Part shown: positions 30,201 through 40,599 of the stretch, in pieces
Layout: every line of letters starts with the position of its first letter
Position numbering within the stretch: the stretch's first letter is position 1
Assembly (NCBI GenBank): GCA_029582155.1
Contig: CM055902.1
Location: forward strand, 12,579,041-12,643,040
DNA: 64,000 bases
Source: Panopea generosa
Lineage: Eukaryota; Mollusca; Bivalvia; Adapedonta; Hiatellidae
Direction: 5' to 3'
Notes under the pieces: generated by a model
Seen by the model: only the letters and a program-made list of their open reading frames with translations
What the model was told of the DNA's origin: nothing
The model's database searches: none
Program-made: the position numbers and the translations under genes

Positions 30201-33200
30201 AGTTTTGAGATTAAAAGAATCTCATCAATGTCCTTTTGCCAACTTGTTTAATACAATAATAAACAAAAGGCACATGGGCTTTAACAGTCACCTGATTATC
30301 CTTGATGACATAAAGCTATATGAATCTATGACTCACCCTAAGAGTTCATGGGGGTGCGAACCCTGTCCCCCGGCTTCTAATGACAGCCCTGATAAAGGAC
30401 CCTTAGGCATCAATAATCATGCTCAGTTTTTTCAGAGTGCTGAGTTTACCTTTAATTTTTTAAATCCGTGAGACTCAAACCGTGAGACCCAGGGACAAGC
30501 AATTCACAATTATTATAAAGGACACATATGCTTCCATAATCATGGTCACCACTTGTTTCCTAGTGCTTCTGATAGTAAAAATAAACTTTTCAAAGTTTAC
30601 CTCGAATTTGACTGTTTTGACTCCGTCGCCAAGGCCCCAAGGGGGTGGGGACCATGCAATTTACAATTTTGATTCACCCTTAGGTAACAAAGCTGCATAC
30701 AACATTTCATTAGGACTGAGCATACTGTGTTTGATAAGAAGTTGAAAATGTCAATTGTTTACGGACGCACAAAGGATAACACACGACGACAAACAAAAGG
30801 CGATTGCAAAAGGTCCCTTAAGACCAAGTCTCAGGTGACCTAATGATCACCTGTGCACCTGTAAGAGCCTTTATTTATTGCCTAGTATTAAATAATTAGT
30901 CTAAGATGATCTTTTGCAATATTAAAGGGATTATATTGGCAAGTAACACAAACACGCTGTTAATCCAGACTTTTCCTGTATGCAGTGTGCACAAAATAAT
31001 GTTGATGTATTGACGTATAACCTTCATTTACTTGAAAGTTATCAAATTAACAGTAATTGAATATTGGCCAAAACTTTAATATGTCCTGCAATTAAGTATT
31101 GCGCAATGTGTTCATTGAACTCCGTAAACTTCCCGAACAAAGCCTCGAAAACGAGATCGGGAACGATGTTATCCGATGATTGATCAGAAACCCGAAAGCG
31201 GTTCGTTGAAAATGGCAAATGAAAACAAAAACAAAAATGTGGCTTCAGAAACCTGATGTTTGTAATAAAGAGGTTATACAATTAGACACTTTAGACTGAT
31301 ATATCTCTAAGTTATAAGTATATTTTCATGCTGGGCGTGTGTATTTAGGACAGGGAATTGACGGTAATATGCCAATATAATCCCTTTAATAGATAGAGTG
31401 AGAACCAGGGTCCGGTTTCACAACACATTTTAAGTTGAGATGTTCCTCAACTCAAAACATTTCTGTAAATGGTTATTTTAATGCACTACACTTTAAATGA
31501 TAACACAGAATTGAAGTTACAAGACATCTTTACTACCATGTACAGAATAACAGGTAAAATGATCAGACAATGTAAATGATGATATAGCTTTTCAAAAAAC
31601 TGAGTTGAAGAAAATTTAAAATTGAGATGTTTAGAGAAACTGGGCCTTTGTCTTTCTGTTATGTGAGTGCAAACACAAACCTTTGATAGTAAATGGTCAG
31701 AATAATAGCCTGCTAGGAGTGATCCTATAATTCCTCCAACTTCTAAACTGCTTATAAAACTATTTCCTGAAAGTAAAAAGCGATTCATAAATGTATTGTG
31801 CTTATATGTACTTTGCAATAAAACATAAACAAATTGGTAAAATAAATCAAAGCAAATCTATGTTACACTAGATATTACTATTCTCCATAAAACATAATCA
31901 TTATTTTACCTAAATCAGTTTGATAAAAAAAAAACAGGTTTATTTTAAACATTGCGCAGATAGTTTGTTTGAATATTTAACATTATTTTCATGCAATCGA
32001 GGGCTAACAGATGATTAGTTAACCTAACCACTCTTTCCTGCAATCATGAAATATTAACTAGTACTGGAGCCCACCAATCTCCTGACAACTTTCTCAGCTT
32101 GAATCAGCAGTAAGTGATCACAGAGACTGAGGCAGCACAGGGGTTCAAGCTCACAACTCCTTGATTGATAATTAGACAAACTACCAACAGGACTAACCAG
32201 GCCCCAGCTTTAGACAGATTTAAATATGGTAAATGACTATTAATTTATGAATAATTACATGCTGTTATCCTGAAATAATATTATTAAAACAAAATTTGAC
32301 AATATTACTACTTTAAGAAGTAACTTACCTGTAATAATCGAATGACCCATATCATTGACTATGTAGAGTGGCGCCCACTGTAAGGTCCCGTACTGGACAA
32401 GGCTGATGATACCATAAGTAACACAGATACCCGCGTACGCAGGTAGCTTGAACATACTTAATCTTGAGACTCGTTCCCCAGTCTCTGCCTCTAGATTAAA
32501 GAATACAGTAAAATTCATTCATATCATATATTAAACACACTGGCAAAAAAACAATATCTGATAAAAGGACCATTGGAAACACAAACCGTATTCAAACAGA
32601 GTATGGTAATTTACAAACTTCGTTCACGAGGGGAAATGAAATATGAAACCAGAATGTCTCCATGGGATATGGATGTCCCCACTATATGTTAGTTAATTTA
32701 ACCGAGTCTAAAAGGGTCATAACTCCCATGAAATTTTACCGACATACCAAACTGTATATTATAATTATACAGCTACACATGAAATATAAATTAAACTGAA
32801 TGAATGGATGGACAGATGGATGTACTGACATGAGCAACATTAAATGTCCATTCGCTATTCTTCAAATGGTTGGAACATACAAAGAACTTATGGTAACCTG
32901 CATTGTTTTAGAGCAGTATTCTATTTCCAAGAAACATAAATGAACTCCATGATTCTAAAGACACATAAATACTAATAACACTGTAAAGATGTGCGGACAC
33001 TTTTACAAACATGCCTCTCATACCTTATTGCATTTTAAATAACTATTCCTTTTAGACAAAAAAATCATCTCTTACTGTTGTAAAAGAGCGAACCTGTTAT
33101 CTTATCATATATACATGACTATTGTATGTTGTGTAAGAACATAGGAAATTAAGTAAATTACTGCATGCACTATCAATGAAATTCAAAACAAGAAGTAGCA

Positions 33201-36200
33201 GAAGACACATAGAGCTCGCCTATGGGATAAAACTCACTACCCATGCAAAGAATAAGATTGGAGGCAAACACCAAACTTAATCGCAAAAGTTTAACCTGGG
33301 TGTCTACAGACAAAGTCGCCGACGACTCTGGGGTCATGGCAATAGATCTCTTGGACATTTGTCCCGGCAAGCTAAAAAATGGTACATGTATAATTTACAC
33401 CCTTTCATAGGTATTGAACAACCAGCCCTATTCTCATAATAACTTGCAAGCAGAGGCTGGATTATACATACTGAACGAAACAGGTAACCTGCCACTTTTG
33501 AATTTCCAATATCTTTGTCGATATATTGAGTAGAGTTATTAAATTTTGTAACATCAACAGTATTGATATTTTTATTTTATATAGCCTAAATAGCCTAAAT
33601 GTTCTTATTAAAGTCCAAATTGCGGTTTAAGAATTTTATTAATCTAGAAATCAAACCAATGCGTAACTACATACTTACCTTTGAGGTTATTTTTAGTACC
33701 ATGATCTGGCCCACTGTCTACTGGAGTTTGTGGTTTATCCTGCACAACAAACCACACTGCTATACCACACAATAAGGCCAGAGTACCTGAAATACACATG
33801 TAATATAGATACAGGAAAACTACATGTGCATGTCAAACTAATCACAGAAGGTGAACATTGTATCACATTACTATACAGTCAAACATGTCTTAAGTAGCCA
33901 GTCAAGGGAAGGAACAAAAGTAATCTTTTAAGACAAGTTGTTGCCTAATACAGGTTTATTTACAATGACTGCGACCTTGGCCTATAACCCCTAAAACAAA
34001 AGGGGTCTCCCTCAAAAATCTAACAAAATTTAAAAGTTACATATTTTAATTACAGATCAGAATTGACAGACGAATACAGTGACAATGTGAACTGAAATCA
34101 AATCTGCAACCTCTGGTGTGAGCGGCCAACACTCTATCCACTACACCACAGTCCCACTTTAAAGTCAGTAGGTAACACAATGGTTTAACTGATAGACCCA
34201 TTTCTATTTGCTAATAATTAACAATCATGATGTGAGGCAGGGTTTTGTGGAGTGTCAACTATAAAAAACAAATGAGTTGAAATGCTGATTTTCTTTGATA
34301 TCAATTGATTAAGACATGCCATGAAAATTTAAGTTCTAACTTTATATGCAAGGCAGAGTAGTTACCTGGTACAAGAAGATTGGATGAAGGCAGCGTACTG
34401 GTAGTTACCTGGTACAAGAAGACTGGATGAAGGCAGAGTAGTTACCTGGTACAAGAAGACTGGATGAAGGCAGAGTAGTTACCTGGTACAAGAAGACTGG
34501 ATGAAGGCAGAGTAGTTACCTGGTACAAGAAGACTGGATGAAGGCAGAGTAGTTACCTGGTACAAGAAGACTGGATGATGGCAGAGTAGTTACCTAGTAC
34601 AAGAAGACTGGATGAAGGCACAGAAGTTACCTGGTGCAAGAAGACTGGATGAAGGCAGAGTACCGGTAGTTACCTGGTACAAGAAGACTGGATAAAGGCA
34701 GAGTAGTTACCTGGTACAAGAAGACTGGATGAAGGCAGAGTAGTTACCTGGTACAAGAAGACTGGATGAAGGCAGAATAGTTACCTGGTACAAGAAGACT
34801 GGATGAAGGCAGAGTAGTTACCTGGTACAAGAAGGCTTGTCCTCCAACCAGAGTATGTTATTATATAAGCTGTTATAAGAGGGCCAAAGGTTCCAGCAAG
34901 GTTCATGGATGTAGACAGTGTGCTCCAAACTGTACCAAACTGGTCCTTTCTGAACCACTGAAGAAACAAGAAACATCATCAAATCTATGACCTTAACAGT
35001 CAAAAGTTAGTAATTAAATATATAAAAGATAAAATGTAAGTTGACAGTAAATGAAATTGTGTGAATTTTTTATTTAAACTTACCAGTTTTTATTTTACAT
35101 CAATTGTGAAAGAAGTTCTTACAACTTAGACAAATCAAGCTCAAAGTCTTCCTGGACAGAACCAGTACTAAGCATGTGTGGATAAAGTGTCTTACTCAAG
35201 GACAGCACACATAGCCGTGGCAGAGGATCAAACCCATGACCCACTAATTTGGATTTGATGCTCTGCAACTGGACCACACTCCACAAAATGTGTGAAATGA
35301 AATTGGGAATAGGTGAAATTAAACTTAAACTCTGTTTCCAATTCAGCTTAATTAAAATCGAATGTGAAGTACCGAATTGAATAACTGCTGGTCAATTTGG
35401 TACCATTTATCTATGTATATTCATCTAGGACCCGTATCACTAATGTCCATAATTTCAAAATTTCAAAGGTAAAATTTGACATTATGAAACAAAGTAATGA
35501 AATTAATTTACTTTTACAATAACATCATAATATTAAAGATCTTTCTTTTGTCTAGTATACAGTATTATTTTTTTAAGTTCAGAATAACAGAGTTGATGAA
35601 AGATCTGCAAGTGTCTCATTTTTTTATTAAAAAAGCTTACACTCGGGCTATCCTTAAACAAGAGTTGTCAGAAGACAACGAAGCTCGCCCCTGGGTGTCT
35701 AAGTCCAAAAAGGGCTATAACTGTGCCAAAATGCAATCGAAAGTTATGGTTCTTGTCTGTGTGTGTTCCATCAATGATGGTGAACACACATGCAAAATTT
35801 CATTCACATCCAATGAGTGGTTGCATGGATATCTTAAACTTAAGTGCAAAAGTTTAACCTGGGTGTCTACAGACGATGACGACACCGACGACGACGCTGG
35901 GGTCATGCCAATAGCTCTCCTTGGACTTTGTCCTGAGAAGCTAAAAATATTTGTTTAATATGCTTTGATCCAGTATTTTTCATGTCTGTAGTTAGGTAGC
36001 TATTTTTTCACAAGATTTTGATTTTCTTATCGTCATTTTGAACAAAAATGAACAGAACTAATGAATAAGAAAATATTGCTTTGAAAGTCAAAAACAATGT
36101 TTGGGTAGCTCCAATTTGAGTGGGTAGGCAAACAGTTTTCTTAAGAACGGCCTTACAAAGCTCCTGGTGATTGTATAAAATGATTCTTAAAAAAAAAACC

Positions 36201-38514
36201 CAACCTTTTTCAGGACAAAGGCTGCAGCTGGCCACCCTGGCCCACAGGTCAATCCATTCAGGAACCACAGAACAGTTAAAATGACCACTGAAGACTGGAC
36301 ACCTAAAAGAAAAAAGGAAAATTTTCATATATATTTCTATAGTCCTGTTAGCACAAATTTTTATACGTCAACTTCTCTGTGTACGTTAGCACAGTCTTAA
36401 TTCATAAACTGATCATCGAGGTTCAGATGTTATCAACCAGTTATTCTGGTTCCCAGACCAATCAATAAACAGTTAATTTATCAGTATATCAGGGAACTAA
36501 GAGTACCTACCAGTATACAAGTCCTTACCATTCTCTGATAATTGCAAATAGTTCATTGAATACCACCTTGGCAAAACATGTCTTATGCTTTTTTTTCAAA
36601 TAGCCATAATATTTTGGTAGGTAGTGCCAGGCCCAGTTTACAATCAATCCAGGGGTCGTGAGATTGAATCCAAGCCCAGCCACAATCTCCGTGATGAATG
36701 ATATAAAACAATGTGTCTCCGGCATTGGTATTCATCTCTCACTGCTAGCTGATTCTATTCGGAAAGTTATTAGCTATAGAGACGGGTGTATTTGAGAGCT
36801 GGTTAACATTACAGGATCCCAGGCTAAGAGTGGTTAGTTAACTGGGCATTTACTTGTTTGAATATTTAGCATCTTTTTTATACCATTGAGGGCTAAGCTG
36901 TTAGAACTTACATCAACCAATATAACACTCATTTTGGACTATTGTTAGGAGCATATACTTCGAATGGATTCAATTTTTTCATACACAAAACTTATACATC
37001 AATTCACCCACCAGAATGATTTTGTAATATTTCAAAAAGTATTCACTAAGCGATATACATTGTATAACATGATTTAAATGCATTTATGTAGTTCAATCGC
37101 TATAACTCTAAGTAGTTTGTTTGAAAATAAAGATAAAGCTGAGCTAAACATAAAACTTTAACAGACAGACGATAATGATGGCAAAAATGACGAGTTAAAG
37201 CAACAAGTGTTGCTGAAGATAATATCGAGGATCTCATCAAGTTACAAGATTATTTTCCAGACTACTCTGATACTGTTGAATCATCCTGTAAACATCAACA
37301 TAATGGTGAAGTCACTTTGTTTTGTTGTTGTTGTTGTATGGTCTTTAGCATCACTTTCAACAATTTTTCAGTCATATCGCGACGGTGTCTACTCGACTCA
37401 GTATTTTGAGCTGTCACACTGGAGTAGCATGCCGCAGACACATGGTATGATACCCCAACCAGTCACATTATACTGACACCAGGTCGACCAGACCTAGAAC
37501 CCTCCTCTAAATGCTGAGCATCAAGCGAGGAAGCTTAAGTCACTTTGTGTGTTGCTAATCTAGTATATGTGTAAAGTCACCAAAATAATCAATCATGAAA
37601 GATAAAAATCTTACTTGCAAATAGAATGACAGTCAGAGCTGAAGTAATCAAACCTGCCGACAATGCAAGCTTGGGGCTGATAAAGTCCATCAGTATGCCA
37701 CATGCAAACTTACTAGCAGCATATGATAACATCTGACTGCTGAGTATTAGGCCTAAAGTATAGGTACAAAATAATGAACAATTACTTAAAATATAGGTAC
37801 AAAATAATGAACTATTACTAAAAACATAGGTATAGAATAATGAACTATTATTTAAAATATAGGTACAAAATAATGAACTATTACTTAAAATATAGGTATA
37901 AAATAATGAATTATTACTTGATATACATGAAGGATGGTCAGAAAGTATGATAATGATCTTTTTGTGATTCTCGCATATCGTCACAGTAATAGGTCTTCAA
38001 CTAAGGTATAAAGTGAGTAAGTATAATGTCTTGCGCACCCCAGAAAACTACTACCTGATCTTTCCAGCAGAAGGGGACAGTTAAAATATTTTACAGGGTG
38101 AGGAACTAGCTGGTTTCCAGTGCTTTGACTACGGTTTTGTCTTGGCTTTGGCATGATGACACCCATACATAACAAGATACAACATTTTATTTAAAGTCGG
38201 CATGAATTATAACATTTTGTATTGTGTCCTTATTTTCAAACAAATCTCTAGCCCTTGAACATATTTATATCAAATTTTCATCTCAATTTATAAAATTATA
38301 ATTTACAGACAGTTTCTGTGGGAAATATTTTATCAAGGCAAAAAATCTATTGTGAAAATTGTAACTGTACAAGCATACCCATTTGATTCTTGTCCAAATT
38401 CTCGCTATTTGCTATATCTGGCATGGCACTGGTTACCGAGCGTTTCACATAAACATAGAGTACATAGCTTAAATACACGCTGCAGAATATCACCTTCTGC
38501 TGCCGGGAACCCAT
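27076..38514 (-). CDS. SLC37A4: SLC37A4 homologue (glucose-6-phosphate translocase), complete, ten exons
   Basis: Exons in transcript order: 38514-38379, 37752-37615, 36302-36205, 34957-34822, 33786-33679, 32490-32329, 31766-31681, 29603-29490, 28868-28730, 27245-27076. The total is 1287 nt, giving 428 residues plus stop, essentially the length of human G6PT (429). All nine junctions are in phase. It is a major-facilitator protein of the organophosphate:phosphate antiporter family and is expected to move glucose-6-phosphate into the ER lumen against phosphate. Diagnostic stretches are SSQMLSYAASKF, LWFLNGLTCGPGWPAA, FGTVWSTLSTSMNLAGTFGP, SSLEVGGIIGSLLAGYYSD, LYGPISIFGVVAIECAP and SGSAHAIASLFANVGQMAAG. 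Arg25 (VKRSVT) sits where vertebrate G6PT has the Arg of YFNRKTF. The C-terminus KKIN fits the KKxx ER-retrieval pattern. Minisatellites touch the exon 2 acceptor and the exon 4 donor. Other SLC37 members are less likely because of length and the C-terminus. Confidence 0.92.
27410..28243. repeat. 19-bp minisatellite (about 44 units)
   Basis: Unit ACATTCAAGTAGTGCTAGC with TACTAGC, GTAATACC and TTCTAGC variants. It fills much of the last SLC37A4 intron. There are no unique spacers, so it is not a CRISPR array. Confidence 0.95.
28487..28668 (-). mobile_element. TA-flanked MITE, reversed copy
   Basis: TACAGTCAAACTCGTG on the left and GACAGGTTTGACTGTT on the right. The interior is the reverse of the copy at 12789. 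It lies in the last SLC37A4 intron, 62 bases from exon 9. Confidence 0.83.
28730..28868 (-). CDS. SLC37A4: SLC37A4 exon 9
   Basis: Acceptor ATATAG, donor GTATGT. It encodes IWINIVGFGLGLTLYGPISI, then FGVVAIECAPSHMSGSAHAI and ASLFAN. This is strongly conserved with the vertebrate [20 protein letters not shown] block. Confidence 0.92.
29008..29212 (+). repeat. SINE-C copy
   Basis: CTTGGTCCATTGGTAGAGCA (box A), TTTTGGGTTTGATACTC (box B) and GGTGTCCTTGAGCAGGACAT. Confidence 0.85.
29490..29603 (-). CDS. SLC37A4: SLC37A4 exon 8
   Basis: Acceptor ATTTCAG, donor ATG|GTAGGT, phase 0 at both ends (38 codons). It encodes HPSETNYNIRQYVIAWFTTG, then LVIFLYLLTYRVNQNSHM. This is the least conserved exon. 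It is supported by phase and by its membrane helix. Confidence 0.82.
29608..29830. repeat. Degenerate tandem repeat near exon 8
   Basis: About five units of roughly 40-45 bp with GAAATATATAACA, TTGGCAGGTTA and ATATCAGT. It starts just upstream (in transcript sense) of the SLC37A4 exon 8 acceptor. Confidence 0.65.
30250..30845 (+). repeat. Family G interspersed repeat, near full length
   Basis: Starts AACAAAAGGCACATGGGCTT and CAGTCACCTGA; ends ACGACAAACAAAAGGCGATT and CTCAGGTGACCTAATGA. It resembles bivalve repeats that end AGGTGA(C/G)CTAA (recalled). Confidence 0.8.
30922..31389. mobile_element. 468-bp MITE with perfect 20-bp ends at TTAA
   Basis: The left end TTAAAGGGATTATATTGGCA is exactly repeated, inverted, at the right end. 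It sits in the SLC37A4 intron between exons 7 and 8. The open frame inside (31042-31281, minus) is unrecognised. Confidence 0.9.
31681..31766 (-). CDS. SLC37A4: SLC37A4 exon 7
   Basis: Acceptor CTTTCAG, donor AAG|GTTTGT. It encodes GNSFISSLEVGGIIGSLLAG, then YYSDHLLSK. The SALEVGG..GS..AGY.SD signature of the family is clear. Confidence 0.92.
31962..32208 (-). repeat. SINE-A copy
   Basis: The plus strand shows TCATGCAATCGAGGGCTAAC at the tail and TACCAACAGGACTAACCAGG as the reversed head. Confidence 0.82.
32329..32490 (-). CDS. SLC37A4: SLC37A4 exon 6
   Basis: Acceptor AATCTAG, donor GTAAGT. It encodes AETGERVSRLSMFKLPAYAG, then YGIISLVQYGTLQWAPLYIV and NDMGHSIIT. This matches the vertebrate segment [20 protein letters not shown] and following. 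Confidence 0.9.
32560..33180. other. Intron sequence, nothing assignable
   Basis: SLC37A4 intron between exons 5 and 6. Short fragments (AAAGGGTCATAACTCCCATG) recall family E. No gene was seen. Confidence 0.45.
33188..33378 (+). repeat. Family E repeat, short copy
   Basis: ACAAGAAGTAGCAGAAGACA, CTCACTACCCATGCAAAGAA, AAAAGTTTAACCTGGGTGTC, ending GGCAAGCTAAAAAATG. Confidence 0.85.
33472..33625 (+). mobile_element. Truncated copy of the TACTGAAC MITE
   Basis: TACTGAACGAAACAGGTAAC and CACTTTTGAATTTCCAATAT match the left part of 3811-4031. The right inverted end is missing. Confidence 0.7.
33679..33786 (-). CDS. SLC37A4: SLC37A4 exon 5
   Basis: Acceptor ATTTCAG, donor GTAAGT. It encodes GTLALLCGIAVWFVVQDKPQ, then TPVDSGPDHGTKNNLK. 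This is a membrane helix followed by the hydrophilic central loop. Confidence 0.85.
33874..33965 (+). mobile_element. Fragment of the TA-flanked MITE
   Basis: TACAGTCAAACATGTCTTAA, then GCCAGTCAAGGGAAGGAACA. The right half is lost. It lies in SLC37A4 intron 4, close upstream (in transcript sense) of exon 5. Confidence 0.78.
34065..34165 (-). repeat. tRNA-like relic
   Basis: The plus strand reads AAATCAAATCTGCAACCTCT and CTCTATCCACTACACCACAG, a reversed tRNA head like that at 8150-8262. Confidence 0.45.
34352..34835 (-). repeat. 37-bp minisatellite carrying copies of the exon 4 splice donor
   Basis: About 13 units. On the minus strand each reads TCTTCTTGTACCAGGTAACT then ACTCTGCCTTCATCCAG. 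The first unit in transcript order is the genuine end of SLC37A4 exon 4 (donor at 34821). Most copies keep CAG|GTAACT intact. Using the second donor adds 37 nt, shifts frame and meets TAA within that unit. Confidence 0.92.
34822..34957 (-). CDS. SLC37A4: SLC37A4 exon 4
   Basis: Acceptor TTCTTCAG, donor CCAG|GTAACT. It encodes WFRKDQFGTVWSTLSTSMNL, then AGTFGPLITAYIITYSGWRT. The last 14 nt and the donor are repeated about a dozen times downstream in a 37-bp minisatellite. Confidence 0.93.
35093..35282 (-). repeat. SINE-C copy
   Basis: TTACATCAATTGTGAAAGAA at the tail side, AAGTGTCTTACTCAAGGACA in the body and GAGGATCAAACCCATGACCC as the reversed box B. Confidence 0.83.
35655..35948 (+). repeat. 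Family E repeat
   Basis: AACAAGAGTTGTCAGAAGAC, GGGCTATAACTGTGCCAAAA, GTTTAACCTGGGTGTCTACA, ending GAGAAGCTAAAAA. It accounts for most of a 153-codon open frame at 35497-35958, which is therefore not called as a gene. Confidence 0.87.
36205..36302 (-). CDS. SLC37A4: SLC37A4 exon 3
   Basis: Acceptor CTTTTAG, donor AAG|GTTGGG. It encodes SVQSSVVILTVLWFLNGLTC, then GPGWPAAAFVLKK. Phase 1 in, 0 out. Vertebrate G6PT has [20 protein letters not shown] here. Confidence 0.9.
36640..36905 (+). repeat. SINE-A copy
   Basis: GGCCCAGTTTACAATCAATC, GAGATTGAATCCAAGCCCAG, GATCCCAGGCTAAGAGTGG and tail ATACCATTGAGGGCTAAG. In the intron between SLC37A4 exons 2 and 3. Confidence 0.83.
37115..37200 (+). repeat. 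Fragment related to 22880-23120
   Basis: AAAGCTGAGCTAAACATAAA then ACTTTAACAGACAGACGA. Confidence 0.65.
37347..37535 (-). repeat. SINE-B copy
   Basis: GTCACACTGGAGTAGCATGC, ACACATGGTATGATACCCCA and CTGAGCATCAAGCGAGGAAG on the plus strand. The tRNA head is lost. Confidence 0.83.
37615..37752 (-). CDS. SLC37A4: SLC37A4 exon 2
   Basis: Acceptor CTTTAG, donor GTAAGA. It encodes GLILSSQMLSYAASKFACGI, then LMDFISPKLALSAGLITSAL. A 33-bp minisatellite directly abuts the acceptor, and its last unit supplies the pyrimidine tract. Confidence 0.92.
37753..37920 (-). repeat. 33-bp minisatellite abutting the exon 2 acceptor
   Basis: Five units; plus-strand core AAAATATAGGTACAAAATAA then TGAACTATTACTT. 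The unit next to exon 2 ends in the genuine CTTTAG acceptor. Being 11 codons long, the units stay open in the same frame as exon 2, giving an SNSSLFCTYIL-type repeat if the intron were retained. Confidence 0.9.
38379..38514 (-). CDS. SLC37A4: SLC37A4 exon 1 (initiator)
   Basis: ATG at 38514-38512 begins MGSRQQKVIFCSVYLSYVLY, then VYVKRSVTSAMPDI and LDKNQM. The donor is G|GTATGC. This is the family's usual short cytosolic N-terminus plus first membrane helix. No 5' UTR intron or promoter element could be assigned. Confidence 0.87.
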
Positions 38515-38519
38515 CCTTC

Positions 38520-39290
38520 ATTTATTCTTAAATAGATAAAGCACAGTGTTTGTGTGGCATTTGTAAACAGAGTTGTAACATATTTTTATACAAATGATTC
38601 ACAAAAATAATTTACTTTTTACCACAGGAATGCTGGGAAGTCATGACTAGTACTATCCTTAAAATATTGTCTATTTGGTTTAGCTGCAACTTTGCTGCCT
38701 CTCTCTCATACCTGATATTCTCACACTCCATGGACTGGTTCACTCTACTTCCAGTTTGGAGAAAGAGAAACACTTGTGCATTTGACTACCATTTTGTTAA
38801 TTTTGTTACTGAGTATATGGATTCCTATTTGACAGCTCCATGTCAATCTTACATCGAATGCCGGTTATAATATGCACTCCCAAATGCAATGCAAATTTGC
38901 AAACATTATAGAGGAATTCTGATTGATTATCAACAAGAAGCGAAGACATTCACTCTCAGACCCATTCTAGCAGATATTTCCTGCATCAGAATTTAACATC
39001 ATTTACAAGTTTGTATTGTATCATAATGCTTGTTCAGGCTTCAATACATATTTATGCTGAATGCTGTGCTTACCTCTGTCTTGAACCAATGAAAATCACA
39101 CAGGCTGATTTTCTAGCCCAAATCCCAATTCATTGTTCGATTCAATCATTGTAACAAATATATTGTCATAATATATACATTAAGTTTGCAATAGTAAACG
39201 AATACTCATTATTTAACAGTTCAATATATGTGAAGACTTTTTTTTTAAACAAGTATTTAATATAAGCATGAATCTTACATGGTCTGTCTA
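38520..39290. promoter_or_regulatory. Region upstream of SLC37A4, possible promoter
   Basis: The divergent space 5' of the SLC37A4 ATG. No TATA box, CpG-rich block or UTR exon could be assigned. The open frame at 38643-38870 is unrecognised. A promoter is inferred from position only. Confidence 0.3.
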
Positions 39291-39299
39291 AGTTTCAAG

Positions 39300-40580
39300 T
39301 TTTTATTCAGCAACTAGGCCCGTAAGGGCATCAGTCTTATACTGCAACAGATTTATAAACATGAAGTGAACTACATGTATTTAACACAAACAGTGACTGA
39401 AGTATATTGACTAGTTATAAACATTAATATCAACTTAAGGAGCTAACTAGTATGTATTGACCACAGGGATCCATCACATGCGGATGGAACCTATATTCTG
39501 ATTGGATGACTGATACAAAAATTGATCATGTGACCTATGATCTGATCATGGCTGGAAAAGAAGAAATGCTTGTCAGTTATTAAAAAATATGCGTATTCTT
39601 CGCCGATAGAGCTTTCCGAGGTTGGTAATTGTTTGCAGTTAGTGTATTTATTAACATTCTTATTAACTATAACCTGTTTCAGCAAGTTCTTCCGCTATTT
39701 ATTGCCATTTACTCTTCGACACGACCGTGTCAATGCTTTACGCGATCGTGTCTGACTTGCAAACACAACCGTTTCGGTATATAGAAAATCATAATTTACG
39801 AGTTTGTGATACATTTTAATGTGGTAAAAGTATACATTTTCTGTTAGTATTATTCTTTGTCCATGTAGTTGAGTAGTTATGAGTCGGATATTATGAAAAT
39901 GTGGCGCGATAGCATGGGGTACAAGAACGTTGGGGTCAAAATTGAAATAATCCATGTTCTTCCCCTTGTCTCTATATATGGTTTATGTGTGTATATATAT
40001 TTTTTTACATATAAGTACTTGAATTTCATAAAAAAAAAAAACATATAAAAAAAAATTGTTATTTAAAAAAAATAATTTTTTATTAAAAAAAAAAAAATCC
40101 CCTCCATCATAGCATGTGACGAAAAAACCCCACAGAGTATAATATAATGTAAGGAAGGCGATTACATGATCTTTATCAGAAAGACTTTGAAATATTTTTT
40201 GAAAGTTTTTAATGTTTGGTCTATACAAACCCTTAGCCATGTATTTCTTTCTATCTGGGTTAAAGGAGCCTAGTAGGCACAATTACACAAATGTAATGGA
40301 AGTATCACCTAAAGCATTAGTATTACATAAATGACAACAGCTTCTATCGAAAATGTGATACCGTTACGTGTTGCCGGATAACTCCTTTGTGAAGAGTACA
40401 TTTCTGGAAGGGAGGCGACTGTGATATTTTTATTCAACTTAAAGAAAGTATATCCATTTCGTTCAAGATTATTGGCATTCAGATAATTCTTTGTCACTAC
40501 AGTCAAGGACTTGTATATAACTCCTTGCTACAATGTGAACAATAAATTACTTTGATACGAATAAATATCCTAAAATTGCA
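39300..40580. other. AT-rich intergenic DNA with low complexity
   Basis: Contains a long A/T-only stretch at about 40025-40100. The open frames at 39570-39755, 39695-39955, 39983-40282 and 40309-40506 have no recognisable domains. Confidence 0.5.
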
Positions 40581-40599
40581 TTGGTGTAGGAGCCGGGGG

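Noticed and set aside
35497..35958. 153-codon plus-strand frame
   Set aside because: Its second half is a family E interspersed repeat and its first half is AT-rich intron sequence.
37753..37984. Upstream extension of SLC37A4 exon 2 as coding
   Set aside because: It is minisatellite; the CTTTAG acceptor joins exon 1 in phase and matches the family, so the extension is intron.
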